Assembly: GCA_041395165.1 (NCBI GenBank)
Contig: JAWLBA010000011.1
Location: forward strand, 1-47,985
Direction of reading: 5' to 3'
Length of the DNA: 47,985 nt
Source of the DNA: JAIBCM01 sp041395165
GTDB taxonomy: Bacteria; Verrucomicrobiota; Verrucomicrobiia; JADLBR01; JAIBCM01
In this document: positions 26,651 through 34,234 of the stretch, piece after piece
How the letters are laid out: each line of letters starts with the position of its first letter
How positions within the stretch are numbered: position 1 is the stretch's first letter
The notes under the pieces: generated by a model
Seen by the model: the letters and a program-made list of their open reading frames with translations, nothing else
Databases searched by the model: none
What the model was told of the DNA's origin: nothing
Translations under genes and position numbers: made by a program

Positions 26651-29600
26651 TTACTTATCCTCGAAGGGATATCCAGTCTCTATAATTTTGCCATTGGAAA
26701 ATATAATATCTGATAACGCGTCCCAACGAATATGAATTGCATAATCTTCCGGGTCATAGATCAAGCCCAGTATTCCTGAAAGTATGCTGTCCATTCCATA
26801 TTTAGGATTCGGATCAATCACATCATTCCAAGAATAGCGAAGTCGGTAATGAATTTGCCCATCTTGTGATTTAATTGCAATTCCATGAATTTGAAAAGCC
26901 CCTTCACCATGATGCGTTCCGTGTAACATTTCGTAGCCAGTCTTATAGCCATTCTCAATTTCCGCATTAAACTGAATATTGACTGCACCTGAAGCGTTTC
27001 GTGTATTGGCATCTCTTTGCAATTGGGCAACAATTTGACGACGAAGCAAGTCGTTATCCATCATATAACTACGCCAATTTCCGTTATTACGAACCATAGT
27101 CTCCCCACTGCCATTTAACCAATGATCCAAGATTTCTTCACCTCGCTCATCAAAACCAAGAAAGCCACCGCCATGCCGATCTTCTCGCCTGCGTTCTCGC
27201 CCCCTTATCCAGTCAAGTGGATTAGGTAAGCTAATTGTCACAGGAAAAAGGCCAAACGGATCGGTGTAATTAATAGGATCACCATTAACATAAGCAAAGC
27301 GGTTGAGGGAAAGAGGATTATCAATGCTACCTAAAAGACTGTCTTGGTTGAGGAAGCGTTTTAGTTCAGGACTGTAGTAGCGAACACGCATCTGAAGAAG
27401 ACCATTGGAATCGGTCATGATGCCCCAGTAACCGTTGTACTGGAATGGTGTGTCGGTGGTGCCTTGTCTTTTTATTGTTTCACCGTAAGAACTATAGGCG
27501 AATTGGTCGGTAATTTGGCCATTTTGATCAGTAAGAAAAAGAGTGTTACCTTGTCGGTCGTAGTGGTAGTAGTAAACTTGGTCTTCGCTCTCTTGGTAAA
27601 GCAATCCCAATCCGTAAACGTAATAGGTTTCTTTGCCATCGGGAGTCTTACGCACCAGAAGTTGGCTAAGAAAGGCATTAGGATTTTGAACCAATTGGGT
27701 GACACCGTTTGCATCTTCAATCGCAATTCTTCGATTTTCGGCATCATAAGTGTATGTAAGGTCGCCAGCGCTAGTAAGTCGATTTCGACTATCGTAAGCG
27801 TAAGCCCCAAAGGGTCCATTTAATAAATTACCATTAGAATCGTATTCTAACGTCTGACTGTTGTAGCTAACCAAGCGATTGTCGGCATCGTAACTCATTT
27901 CAATCGGTTGAGTGAGACTGTATTCAGGTGTTTCAGGTTCGCCTTGTTGTTGGCTCAATTGGCCATTGCGATTGTAGTCATAACGGTAGTCGATGAGAGT
28001 TTTGCCGGTTGAGATATCAGTTAACTGTTTAAGAAGGCTCGCGTTACTCTCCTTGCCATAAGTGCGAGTTTCTTTACTTCCGTTGGGTCGCTGAGTTTCA
28101 ATAAGACGGCCAACTTCGTCATAGGTATATTTAGTAACTCGACCGTTCCAATCTGTCACTGTGGTTAATCGGCTGTTAGCATCGTAGTTGTAGGCAACAG
28201 TTTTACCATCCGGATAAGTTAATTGGGTTAATCGTCCGACGGCATCATAAACATAATTTAAGACATTGCCTGACGCATCGGTAAATCGAATGAGCTGTCC
28301 TAATTTATCATATTTACGAGTGATCGTTTTTCCATCTTTAGTAATGGTGAGGGGTCTACCCACTTTGTCGTAAGTAAAAGAAGTATCACCGTCTTCTTCG
28401 GTAAGAGTCTTCAATTGCCCTGCAGCATCATAAGTAAAGTTTACCTTTTGTTCGGAAGGCCAAACTACGCTCTCAATTAAATTACGCGAATTATAAGTGT
28501 AAGCCATTGTTTGTCCTGAAGGTGTCTTGAGAGAGGTTAGTTGTCCCGCTTTATCATAAGACAAACGGGTGGTATGATTTTCGGAATCGGTAAGGCTCGA
28601 AAGATTGCTATCGACATCAAAAGCTTGTTGTGCTTGTTGTTTCGCCGAGTTTTTAGTTTGAACTAAACGATTCATCGCATCGTATTCAAAATGACTCCTT
28701 CGCCCTGCCCCTGAGTTTTGAGCGGTAAGAAGGCCTTGTTTATTGTAGTGATTGTTTTGTTGTTCTTTATCGATTGTTTTGATTCGAGTGATTTGATTTT
28801 GTCGATTGTATTGGAGTTGATATTGTCTGTTTTTTAAAGGATCGATGGTTTCTGTAAGGTTACCAGCTTCATTATAATGATGAATGTAGCGATTGCCTAG
28901 GGGGTCGACGGTGGCGATACGTCGACCGATTTTGTCGTATTCATATTGGGTGGTGTTGCCCAGGGGATCGATGGCGCTGATGAGCCGGTCTTCGTTGTCG
29001 TAAAGGAAGGTGGTGGTGTTGGTTTGAGCGTCGGTGATGCTAGCCAGTTTTTTTTGGGGAGTGTAAGTTAAGGTGGTAATGGCACCTTGAGCATCGGTGA
29101 TTTTAGTGAGTTTGCTGCGAAGGTCGTATTGATAAACAGTTTGGTTGCCAAGAGGATCCTTAATACTAGTGATCCGATCTTTTGGATCGTAGGTGTAAGT
29201 AGTGCTATGGCCTTCGGGATCCATCAAAGTGGCAAGGCGACCCGCCAAGTCATAAGTGAAACTCCAAAGGTTGCCAGACAGGTCTTTGATCTGGCTAGGA
29301 CGACCTTTTGCATAGGTATAGGTGGCAGTTCCACCGCCAGGTTTGGTGATTTGTTGAAGCAAACCATCGGCAGTGTGAACAAGTTGGTAGCTGTTGCCCA
29401 AAGGATCAGTATAGCGAGTTAGACAATTCATTTCATCATAATCGAATTTGTGAGTTCGATTTTTTCCAACGCTTTTAGAAATGAGATTATTTTGTGAATC
29501 ATATTCCATTTTAAGGGAATCAAAACCAGGAAACTGAATGCCAATCATTCTGTTATTGACGTCATAGTCACAACGAACGCGACGATGACCGGGATAAAGA

Positions 29601-31123
29601 ATAGAGCGTCGATTACCTTCACGATCATAGCGATAGCGCGTCACTCTATTTTCTGGATCGGTATAGCTAAGAAGCTGAAACTTATCATTATGGCGATAGA
29701 GGTGAACTTGGTGGTTGCGATCCAAAACTAATGTCGTTTGTTCAATCCGCTTTTTGTGCTTACCTTTACTAACCTCTTCATTAGTTGAAGTTTCATTGGC
29801 AAAAGAGTTGAAAACACTTTCAGCATCCTCTTCTTGAAAAAGTTTTTTTAATTCTTTTTTCTTAAGTCGCCTGGAAAGGTAAACGAAATGTGTCAATGGC
29901 GTTTCAACTCGACCATCGTCTTGAGCGATGATACGACCTTGTTCGTCGTAGGTGTTAACGAATAGTTGCCCCTGGCTATCTTGACCGCTCAGAATTTGGC
30001 CCATCTTGTTGTATGTATAAGTGATGCTATTGCCATTAACTAAAACCATATTAGTTAATAAATCCCCATTATCATAACCCAAGCTGACTTTGCGCCCAGT
30101 GCTTGGATCACTAATTTGGATGACTTTACCGTATGGGTTGTAGGTGAAGTTCAGCTGCTTGCCCGAAATAGGCTCTTGGATGGCACTCAATTGGTTACTA
30201 GGATTGTAGCTGAGGTTTAAACTTTGACCCATTGCATTTTCAACGGCACTGAGTTGTCCCTTCGAGTCGAAGCGCCATTGCGCTTTGCTTTGCCGATCGA
30301 TTAAAGTATAAGTGTTGTTAGCATTAGGTTGCAGTTGATAAAAGCGCGCCGCTGGCTCTTGGGCTTGGTAATCTCCTGCTCGTTTTTCTTTTTTATTTTT
30401 ACTCTTCTGCTCTCCTACAACAAAAGTATTAAATCTTTTTTGATTCCAATGAATGCAAATGCTGCCATCTTCCAGTCGCTCTAATCGAGTCTCATAATTA
30501 TGAGACCAACCCCGGCCTAGTGGACCATTATATCCCAAAAGAGAGTGATAATCGATAGTAAAAGCCAAAGGTTGAGCGCCTTGTAAAGTGAAAAGATTTT
30601 GACGCATGACTTGCCCCCCAGTTGCCATGTCCACAGGGTCTCCATACAAACTCTCAAGCCGATCCTTGGTATCATCCAAAATAGCCTCTTTTACCCCATC
30701 AGAGAAAGGAGGGTTCATATGAATTGTGTATTCCCAAGGATCTGGGTCGTCTTCATCAGTATTCACAATGACGGTGAGCAGGGCATTGGCTAAACCCTCA
30801 GGAATTTCAAAGCCCAATTTACCTTTACCTTCAACCATTCCCGTATCAAGAACCAAGCCTTCGTTAATTCGCACCTGCATTCTGTCGCGACGATCATGCA
30901 TGTCGTAACTAAACAAAGCAAAGCTTCCACTCCCCGCTATGGGATAATTTTTAACTACAGGCCCTTGACCAGTGACTGGAATTTCGGGTATGGGATCGCT
31001 AGGGGTAAAGGCTGTTACACGTAAAGATTGGGCAAATAAAAAAACTGTCACTACCAACCAAAAAAGCGCATAAAAACGCTGAAAAAGATTAAAAAAGAGC
31101 TTTATGGATTTAATTTTAACCAT
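26651..31123 (-). CDS. Sec-exported RHS/YD-repeat protein with unassigned C-terminal tail
   Basis: 1490 residues, intact. An N-terminal hydrophobic segment (about 13-40, ending SLRVTAF) serves as signal or anchor. An N-terminal beta domain follows (to about 190), the pre-repeat motif GDPVDMATGG with RGWSHNYETRLE, then about 30 YD repeats (YTYDxxGRL type, about 290-1230) that build an RHS barrel. The core ends with NRFAYVNGDPINYTDPFGL (ending at residue 1292), the conserved boundary before variable tails. The 198-residue tail (1293-1490) has no YD repeats; it contains ILDHWLNGSGE, NNGNWRSYMM, EMLHGTHHGEGAFQIHG and YSWNDVIDPNPKY. No PAAR domain, so WapA-like general secretion is more likely than type VI. 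A toxin role is plausible but unproven. Confidence 0.85.
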   Translation of the reverse strand: MVKIKSIKLFFNLFQRFYALFWLVVTVFLFAQSLRVTAFTPSDPIPEIPVTGQGPVVKNYPIAGSGSFALFSYDMHDRRDRMQVRINEGLVLDTGMVEGKGKLGFEIPEGLANALLTVIVNTDEDDPDPWEYTIHMNPPFSDGVKEAILDDTKDRLESLYGDPVDMATGGQVMRQNLFTLQGAQPLAFTIDYHSLLGYNGPLGRGWSHNYETRLERLEDGSICIHWNQKRFNTFVVGEQKSKNKKEKRAGDYQAQEPAARFYQLQPNANNTYTLIDRQSKAQWRFDSKGQLSAVENAMGQSLNLSYNPSNQLSAIQEPISGKQLNFTYNPYGKVIQISDPSTGRKVSLGYDNGDLLTNMVLVNGNSITYTYNKMGQILSGQDSQGQLFVNTYDEQGRIIAQDDGRVETPLTHFVYLSRRLKKKELKKLFQEEDAESVFNSFANETSTNEEVSKGKHKKRIEQTTLVLDRNHQVHLYRHNDKFQLLSYTDPENRVTRYRYDREGNRRSILYPGHRRVRCDYDVNNRMIGIQFPGFDSLKMEYDSQNNLISKSVGKNRTHKFDYDEMNCLTRYTDPLGNSYQLVHTADGLLQQITKPGGGTATYTYAKGRPSQIKDLSGNLWSFTYDLAGRLATLMDPEGHSTTYTYDPKDRITSIKDPLGNQTVYQYDLRSKLTKITDAQGAITTLTYTPQKKLASITDAQTNTTTFLYDNEDRLISAIDPLGNTTQYEYDKIGRRIATVDPLGNRYIHHYNEAGNLTETIDPLKNRQYQLQYNRQNQITRIKTIDKEQQNNHYNKQGLLTAQNSGAGRRSHFEYDAMNRLVQTKNSAKQQAQQAFDVDSNLSSLTDSENHTTRLSYDKAGQLTSLKTPSGQTMAYTYNSRNLIESVVWPSEQKVNFTYDAAGQLKTLTEEDGDTSFTYDKVGRPLTITKDGKTITRKYDKLGQLIRFTDASGNVLNYVYDAVGRLTQLTYPDGKTVAYNYDANSRLTTVTDWNGRVTKYTYDEVGRLIETQRPNGSKETRTYGKESNASLLKQLTDISTGKTLIDYRYDYNRNGQLSQQQGEPETPEYSLTQPIEMSYDADNRLVSYNSQTLEYDSNGNLLNGPFGAYAYDSRNRLTSAGDLTYTYDAENRRIAIEDANGVTQLVQNPNAFLSQLLVRKTPDGKETYYVYGLGLLYQESEDQVYYYHYDRQGNTLFLTDQNGQITDQFAYSSYGETIKRQGTTDTPFQYNGYWGIMTDSNGLLQMRVRYYSPELKRFLNQDSLLGSIDNPLSLNRFAYVNGDPINYTDPFGLFPVTISLPNPLDWIRGRERRREDRHGGGFLGFDERGEEILDHWLNGSGETMVRNNGNWRSYMMDNDLLRRQIVAQLQRDANTRNASGAVNIQFNAEIENGYKTGYEMLHGTHHGEGAFQIHGIAIKSQDGQIHYRLRYSWNDVIDPNPKYGMDSILSGILGLIYDPEDYAIHIRWDALSDIIFSNGKIIETGYPFEDK

Positions 31124-31271
31124 CTTAGGCCACAGTGGATGCCATTACTTAACCCATGTCAACTTTTTATTTTTAGCTAGACGCATCTAAACGTGCCCAC
31201 TAAGGAATGCAATGAGATAAGCCTGACATTAAGTGGTTTAATTTTGATCCTCTTGAATCTACCTTGATTTT

Positions 31272-31808
31272 CTACCACGCTGTTGGAATCGCACGACGCT
31301 GTCCACTGGCTCTTTCCAAATAAAAAAGCTGCTTATATTTTTGCGCAAACTCATGCAACAAGCGCGTCACCTTCACATCATAACAACAATATTCTGCAAT
31401 GTCCGACCATCTTCCTTGCTGAAACCATTTCAAGGCATCCATACCCTCAGCCGTCTTGCCTACGCCCAATGTTGCTTGAGCAATGGAATCAAGCTTCAAA
31501 CGCATGCCCAACGTTTTCTCGACTTCCACCATCATATCCAAAGTGGGAATTTGCGATAAATCCAAAACCGAATAAGCTGATAAAACGCGATAATCAAAAT
31601 TCAATAAATTATAGCCCACCACCAAACTCGCTCGACTCAACTCCGAAATAAGCTGGGAAGCGTCTTCTTCCAAATAAATTTTGTATTGATGATCCAGTGT
31701 ATTGTAAGTAACTGCTAAAGAAAGTTTTAGTTCATGAATTTTACCATATCCACCTACCTGCTGTAGGCTTTTTTGTGTTTCTAAGTCAAAATAAACAATA
31801 TTTTTCAT
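31272..31808 (-). CDS. DEDD-family 3'-5' exonuclease-like (RNase H-like fold) protein
   Basis: 178 residues from the ATG at 31808 (a TTG four codons upstream, 31820, is possible). Exonuclease motifs: ExoI YFDLETQ (D8, E10), ExoII VGYNLLNFDYRVL, ExoIII EYCCYDVKVTRLL with a YxxxD arrangement, i.e. DEDDy type. The family includes the RNase_H_2/YprB-like domain that accompanies some helicases; substrate here unknown. The motif order and length fit a single stand-alone nuclease domain. It is flanked by the RHS gene and glgC, both on the same strand; the 148 bp toward the RHS gene show nothing I recognise. Confidence 0.7.
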   Translation of the reverse strand: MKNIVYFDLETQKSLQQVGGYGKIHELKLSLAVTYNTLDHQYKIYLEEDASQLISELSRASLVVGYNLLNFDYRVLSAYSVLDLSQIPTLDMMVEVEKTLGMRLKLDSIAQATLGVGKTAEGMDALKWFQQGRWSDIAEYCCYDVKVTRLLHEFAQKYKQLFYLERASGQRRAIPTAW

Positions 31809-31860
31809 CCCTTTAAACAATCAAAAAAAGCTTCTCAAAAACTGTTGAAAAATCAAACGA

Positions 31861-31892
31861 ATAAAAAAGCCCAGGTCTTTGCGACCCGGGCT
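31861..31892 (-). terminator. Rho-independent terminator downstream of glgC
   Basis: On the minus strand AGCCCGGGTC pairs with GACCTGGGCT around GCAAA (one C/A mismatch) and is followed by TTTTTTAT. It lies 115 bp after the glgC stop and ends that transcript before the exonuclease gene. Confidence 0.75.
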
Positions 31893-31905
31893 ACCAAGGA
31901 GGAGA

Positions 31906-31980
31906 ATGAAACATCTAATTAAGACTTATAAATATAATGCAAAACGCTTTTGCTTTCAACTCTTTTTTTTCAAAACTTAA
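31906..31980 (+). CDS. Possible 24-codon small ORF with strong ribosome-binding site
   Basis: AAGGAGGAGA lies directly before an ATG at 31906 on the plus strand. The ORF encodes MKHLIKTYKYNAKRF and a Phe-rich end, stopping at 31980. The Shine-Dalgarno match is the best in the window, but the spacing is short, no promoter is evident, and the ORF is antisense to the glgC 3' region transcript. Weak evidence for a real gene. Confidence 0.2.
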   Translation: MKHLIKTYKYNAKRFCFQLFFFKT

Positions 31981-32006
31981 TCTTTTTTTATTATTACCTA
32001 TGAAAA

Positions 32007-33305
32007 TCATAACATCGTATGATCAGGAATTATGCTATTTTTTGGAATCACCATAATTCCATCCCGAATATAATAAAGTTCATGATCCAAATGATTAGGT
32101 TTACCTTGAGGTGAAATAACACAATTTCTACCAATTCTGGCATTTTTATCAATAATCGCCTTTTGAATCTGTGTCCCCTCACCGATACCCAAAGGAATAT
32201 CCGCAGAAATCGGTTTTTCGCCCTCGTAATAATCGGCTCCCATAATAATACTTTCCTCGATTTTTACTCCCTTGCGAATCACGCAACGGTTACCCAACAA
32301 AGTTCTTTGCAAAACGGCTTCTTGAATCGAACACCCCGCACAAATCGAGATATTCTGCAAAGTCGCATTTTCGATGCGATTCGGTGGCAAGTTGCGTGAC
32401 CGCGTATAAATCGGTTGCCCAGGCAAATTCCATTCAAACTGAGGCTTGGCTTCGCACAGATCTAAATTCGCGCGATAATAAGCTCGAATCGTTCCCACAT
32501 CCTCCCAATAACCTTGAAAAACAAAAGCCCTAACTTTGTAACGCCCAATCGCTCCCGGAATAATATCCTTACCAAAATCCAATAAATCACTGTTCAAGAC
32601 CTCATGCAAAACTTTTCGATTAAACGCATAAATACCCATCGACGCCAAATAAAGCGGCTCGTTCACATCAACATTCAAAACACGACGCATCCCTTCATTT
32701 AAATGCAAATCTTTTAATAACGTTTTCTCTTTCGGCTTTTCCACAAACCGTTTAATCGCGCGCTCCTCGTCAATCTGCATAATGCCAAACTCTGACACCG
32801 CCTCACGATTCACCGGAATCACCGCTACCGTAATATCAGCTCCCGTCGTCGCATGCTCTTCCAAAAGCGAACGATAATCCATCCGATAAAGTTGATCACC
32901 TGATAAAATCAAAGCCGTATCATAAAGTTCATTATCAAAATGCACTAAATTATGACGCACCGCATCGGCTGTGCCTTGATACCAACCCTGATTGGGATTA
33001 CCAGTTTGCTGGGCTGCCATGATCTCGACAAAACCCGAAGAAAATTCATCAAACTTATAAGTGCGCTGAATATGACGATGCAAAGAAGAACTATTAAATT
33101 GCGTGAGCAAATAAATCTGACGCAAATTAGAATTCAAACAATTACTAATAGGAATATCCACCAACCGATACTTTCCGCCTAACGGCACCGCCGGTTTCGC
33201 GCGATCTTTCGTTAAAGGAAATAAACGGGTGCCAGCGCCTCCTCCCATAACAATTGCAGCCGTGCGCTGAATCTTTTGAACAATTCCACTCGAGACTTGA
33301 CTCAT
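32007..33305 (-). CDS. glgC: Glucose-1-phosphate adenylyltransferase
   Basis: Makes ADP-glucose from glucose-1-phosphate and ATP (EC 2.7.7.27), the committed step of glycogen synthesis. 432 residues from the ATG at 33305, preceded by AGG seven bases upstream. Nucleotidyltransferase motifs: AAIVMGGGAGTRLFPLT, RAKPAVPLGGKYRLVDIPISNC and LSGDQLYRMD; the C-terminal part is a left-handed beta-helix (IENATLQNISICAGCSIQEAVLQ). The frame is open 38 codons further, to 33419, but that extension (MDSRFRGNDR) is only the translation of an interspersed palindromic repeat. Other glycogen genes are not nearby. A terminator follows at 31861-31892. Confidence 0.95.
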   Translation of the reverse strand: MSQVSSGIVQKIQRTAAIVMGGGAGTRLFPLTKDRAKPAVPLGGKYRLVDIPISNCLNSNLRQIYLLTQFNSSSLHRHIQRTYKFDEFSSGFVEIMAAQQTGNPNQGWYQGTADAVRHNLVHFDNELYDTALILSGDQLYRMDYRSLLEEHATTGADITVAVIPVNREAVSEFGIMQIDEERAIKRFVEKPKEKTLLKDLHLNEGMRRVLNVDVNEPLYLASMGIYAFNRKVLHEVLNSDLLDFGKDIIPGAIGRYKVRAFVFQGYWEDVGTIRAYYRANLDLCEAKPQFEWNLPGQPIYTRSRNLPPNRIENATLQNISICAGCSIQEAVLQRTLLGNRCVIRKGVKIEESIIMGADYYEGEKPISADIPLGIGEGTQIQKAIIDKNARIGRNCVISPQGKPNHLDHELYYIRDGIMVIPKNSIIPDHTML

Positions 33306-33391
33306 AGCACCTATTTTACCGTGCTTCTCGCTTATCACAAGGAGAATGGTAAACCAATGACATACTCCGCGACGCAGAGTATCGAAGTATC

Positions 33392-33467
33392 TGTCATTCC
33401 CGCGAAAGCGGGAATCCATCTTATTTATTTTATAAAATGGATCCCCGGGTCAAGCCCGAGGATGACA
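33392..33467. repeat. Palindromic interspersed repeat (REP/MITE-like, nested hairpins)
   Basis: A 76-bp element with near-perfect terminal inverted repeats (TGTCATTCCCG at the left; the right end ends CGAGGATGACA). It holds two internal hairpins: ATTCCCGC-GAAA-GCGGGAAT and CGGGTCAAGCCCG, plus the arms ATCCAT/ATGGAT. This resembles the widespread non-autonomous repeats known in many bacteria as short palindromic sequences with the core ATTCCCGCGAAAGCGGGAAT. It is flanked by imperfect direct repeats (CGACGCAGAGTAT at 33370; CGACGCAAAGTAT at 33472). Confidence 0.7.
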
Positions 33468-33507
33468 CATCCGACGCAAAGTATTAGGGAATTTACCCTA
33501 ACAGAGA

Positions 33508-33885
33508 TTAAGCCGAAAACGATTCCCCACAAGAACAATGCGCCACGGCATTCGGATTAGTCACTTTAAAACCGCCTTTTTGCAAATCATCCGAAAAATC
33601 CAATTCCGAGCCACTCACAAATAAAGCGCTTTTAGGATCCACCACAACTTTCACCCCGTTCGACTCCACAAGAATATCCCGATTCGCCGGCCCCGACACC
33701 AAATCCATTTTATATTGCAAACCGGAACAACCTCCACCCACCACCGCAATGCGCAATGCGCCCAGCGTTTTACCTTGTTTTTCCCAAAGACTTTTCAACT
33801 TATGCGATGCCTTATCCGACACGCGCACTAATTTTTCATTGCCGATTTTATAATTCACTGTCGGCACTGGAGTTGTTTCTGTCAT
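33508..33885 (-). CDS. A-type iron-sulfur carrier (IscA/ErpA family)
   Basis: 125 residues. The three conserved cysteines are in VVGGGCSGLQYKMDL and near the C-terminus HCSCGESFSA, the C-x(n)-CxC pattern that binds and delivers [Fe-S] clusters to target proteins. The N-terminal extension of about 17 residues is longer than in Escherichia coli IscA. Which subfamily (ErpA, IscA or SufA) cannot be decided here, and no isc/suf genes are adjacent. It is divergent from the riboswitch-trkH unit. Radical-SAM and siroheme enzymes in this window (LipA, BioB, NirA) are typical clients in general. Confidence 0.88.
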   Translation of the reverse strand: MTETTPVPTVNYKIGNEKLVRVSDKASHKLKSLWEKQGKTLGALRIAVVGGGCSGLQYKMDLVSGPANRDILVESNGVKVVVDPKSALFVSGSELDFSDDLQKGGFKVTNPNAVAHCSCGESFSA

Positions 33886-33933
33886 TAATCACATTCTAAC
33901 GATTATGTGAAATGGGTCAATGCCAGCCTTATT

Positions 33934-33962
33934 TTGACAAAAATAGAAGGCTGCTTTAGATT
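33934..33962 (+). promoter_or_regulatory. Sigma-70-type promoter of the riboswitch-trkH transcript
   Basis: Perfect -35 TTGACA (33934-33939), 17-bp spacer, -10 TAGATT (33957-33962, 4 of 6). The predicted start is near 33969, immediately before the aptamer. A perfect 9-bp inverted repeat (AGGCTGCTT at 33948-33956, AAGCAGCCT at 33969-33977) brackets the -10 box and could be an operator. Confidence 0.6.
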
Positions 33963-33977
33963 AAAATCAAGCAGCCT

Positions 33978-34150
33978 AAGTCAACATCGCTTCCTCGATG
34001 TTGATGCGGGGAAACCAAATCTTCGCTAATCACGAAGAAGGGGCTAACTCATTTCGGCGACGTGATGAGGGGTCACTTTCCAGACCTAGCCCGTCAGCTA
34101 ACCTCGTCGGCATTGGGAAGGGCGATCCTCTAATCCCGCCAGGTGGTGGG
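33978..34150 (+). promoter_or_regulatory. Cyclic di-AMP riboswitch (ydaO-yuaA class)
   Basis: Conserved blocks of the ydaO aptamer occur in order: CATCGCTTCC, GCGGGGAAACCAA (34006-34018), a stem TCTTCG/CGAAGA, GGGGCTAACTC (about 34040, compare GGGGUUAAUC), GATGAGGGG, and the hallmark CCCGTCAGCTAACCTCG followed by TCGGC (34090-34112). The class binds c-di-AMP and usually turns off cell-wall hydrolase, osmolyte and potassium transporter genes. A later hairpin, TGGAACGT/ACGTTCCA (34187-34218), sits just before the trkH ribosome-binding site without a T-run, so control may be translational. Recognised from memory of the consensus; no covariance search was possible. Confidence 0.88.
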
Positions 34151-34234
34151 CAATTACGATCACTCAAATAAAAAATTGAAAATCAGTGGAACGTTTTCTG
34201 GCTCTACGAGACGTTCCAAATGTGGAGTGTCGTG

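Noticed and set aside
27250..30200. Repeated motifs taken as a CRISPR array or tandem DNA repeat
   Set aside because: The periodicity is that of YD protein repeats in one continuous frame; DNA copies are divergent and there are no equal spacers. No CRISPR array or cas gene is seen anywhere in the window.
33276..33560. A 94-codon plus-strand frame across the palindromic repeat
   Set aside because: It runs antisense through the glgC start and the repeat; the text VIPAKAGIHL is the known translation of such repeats.
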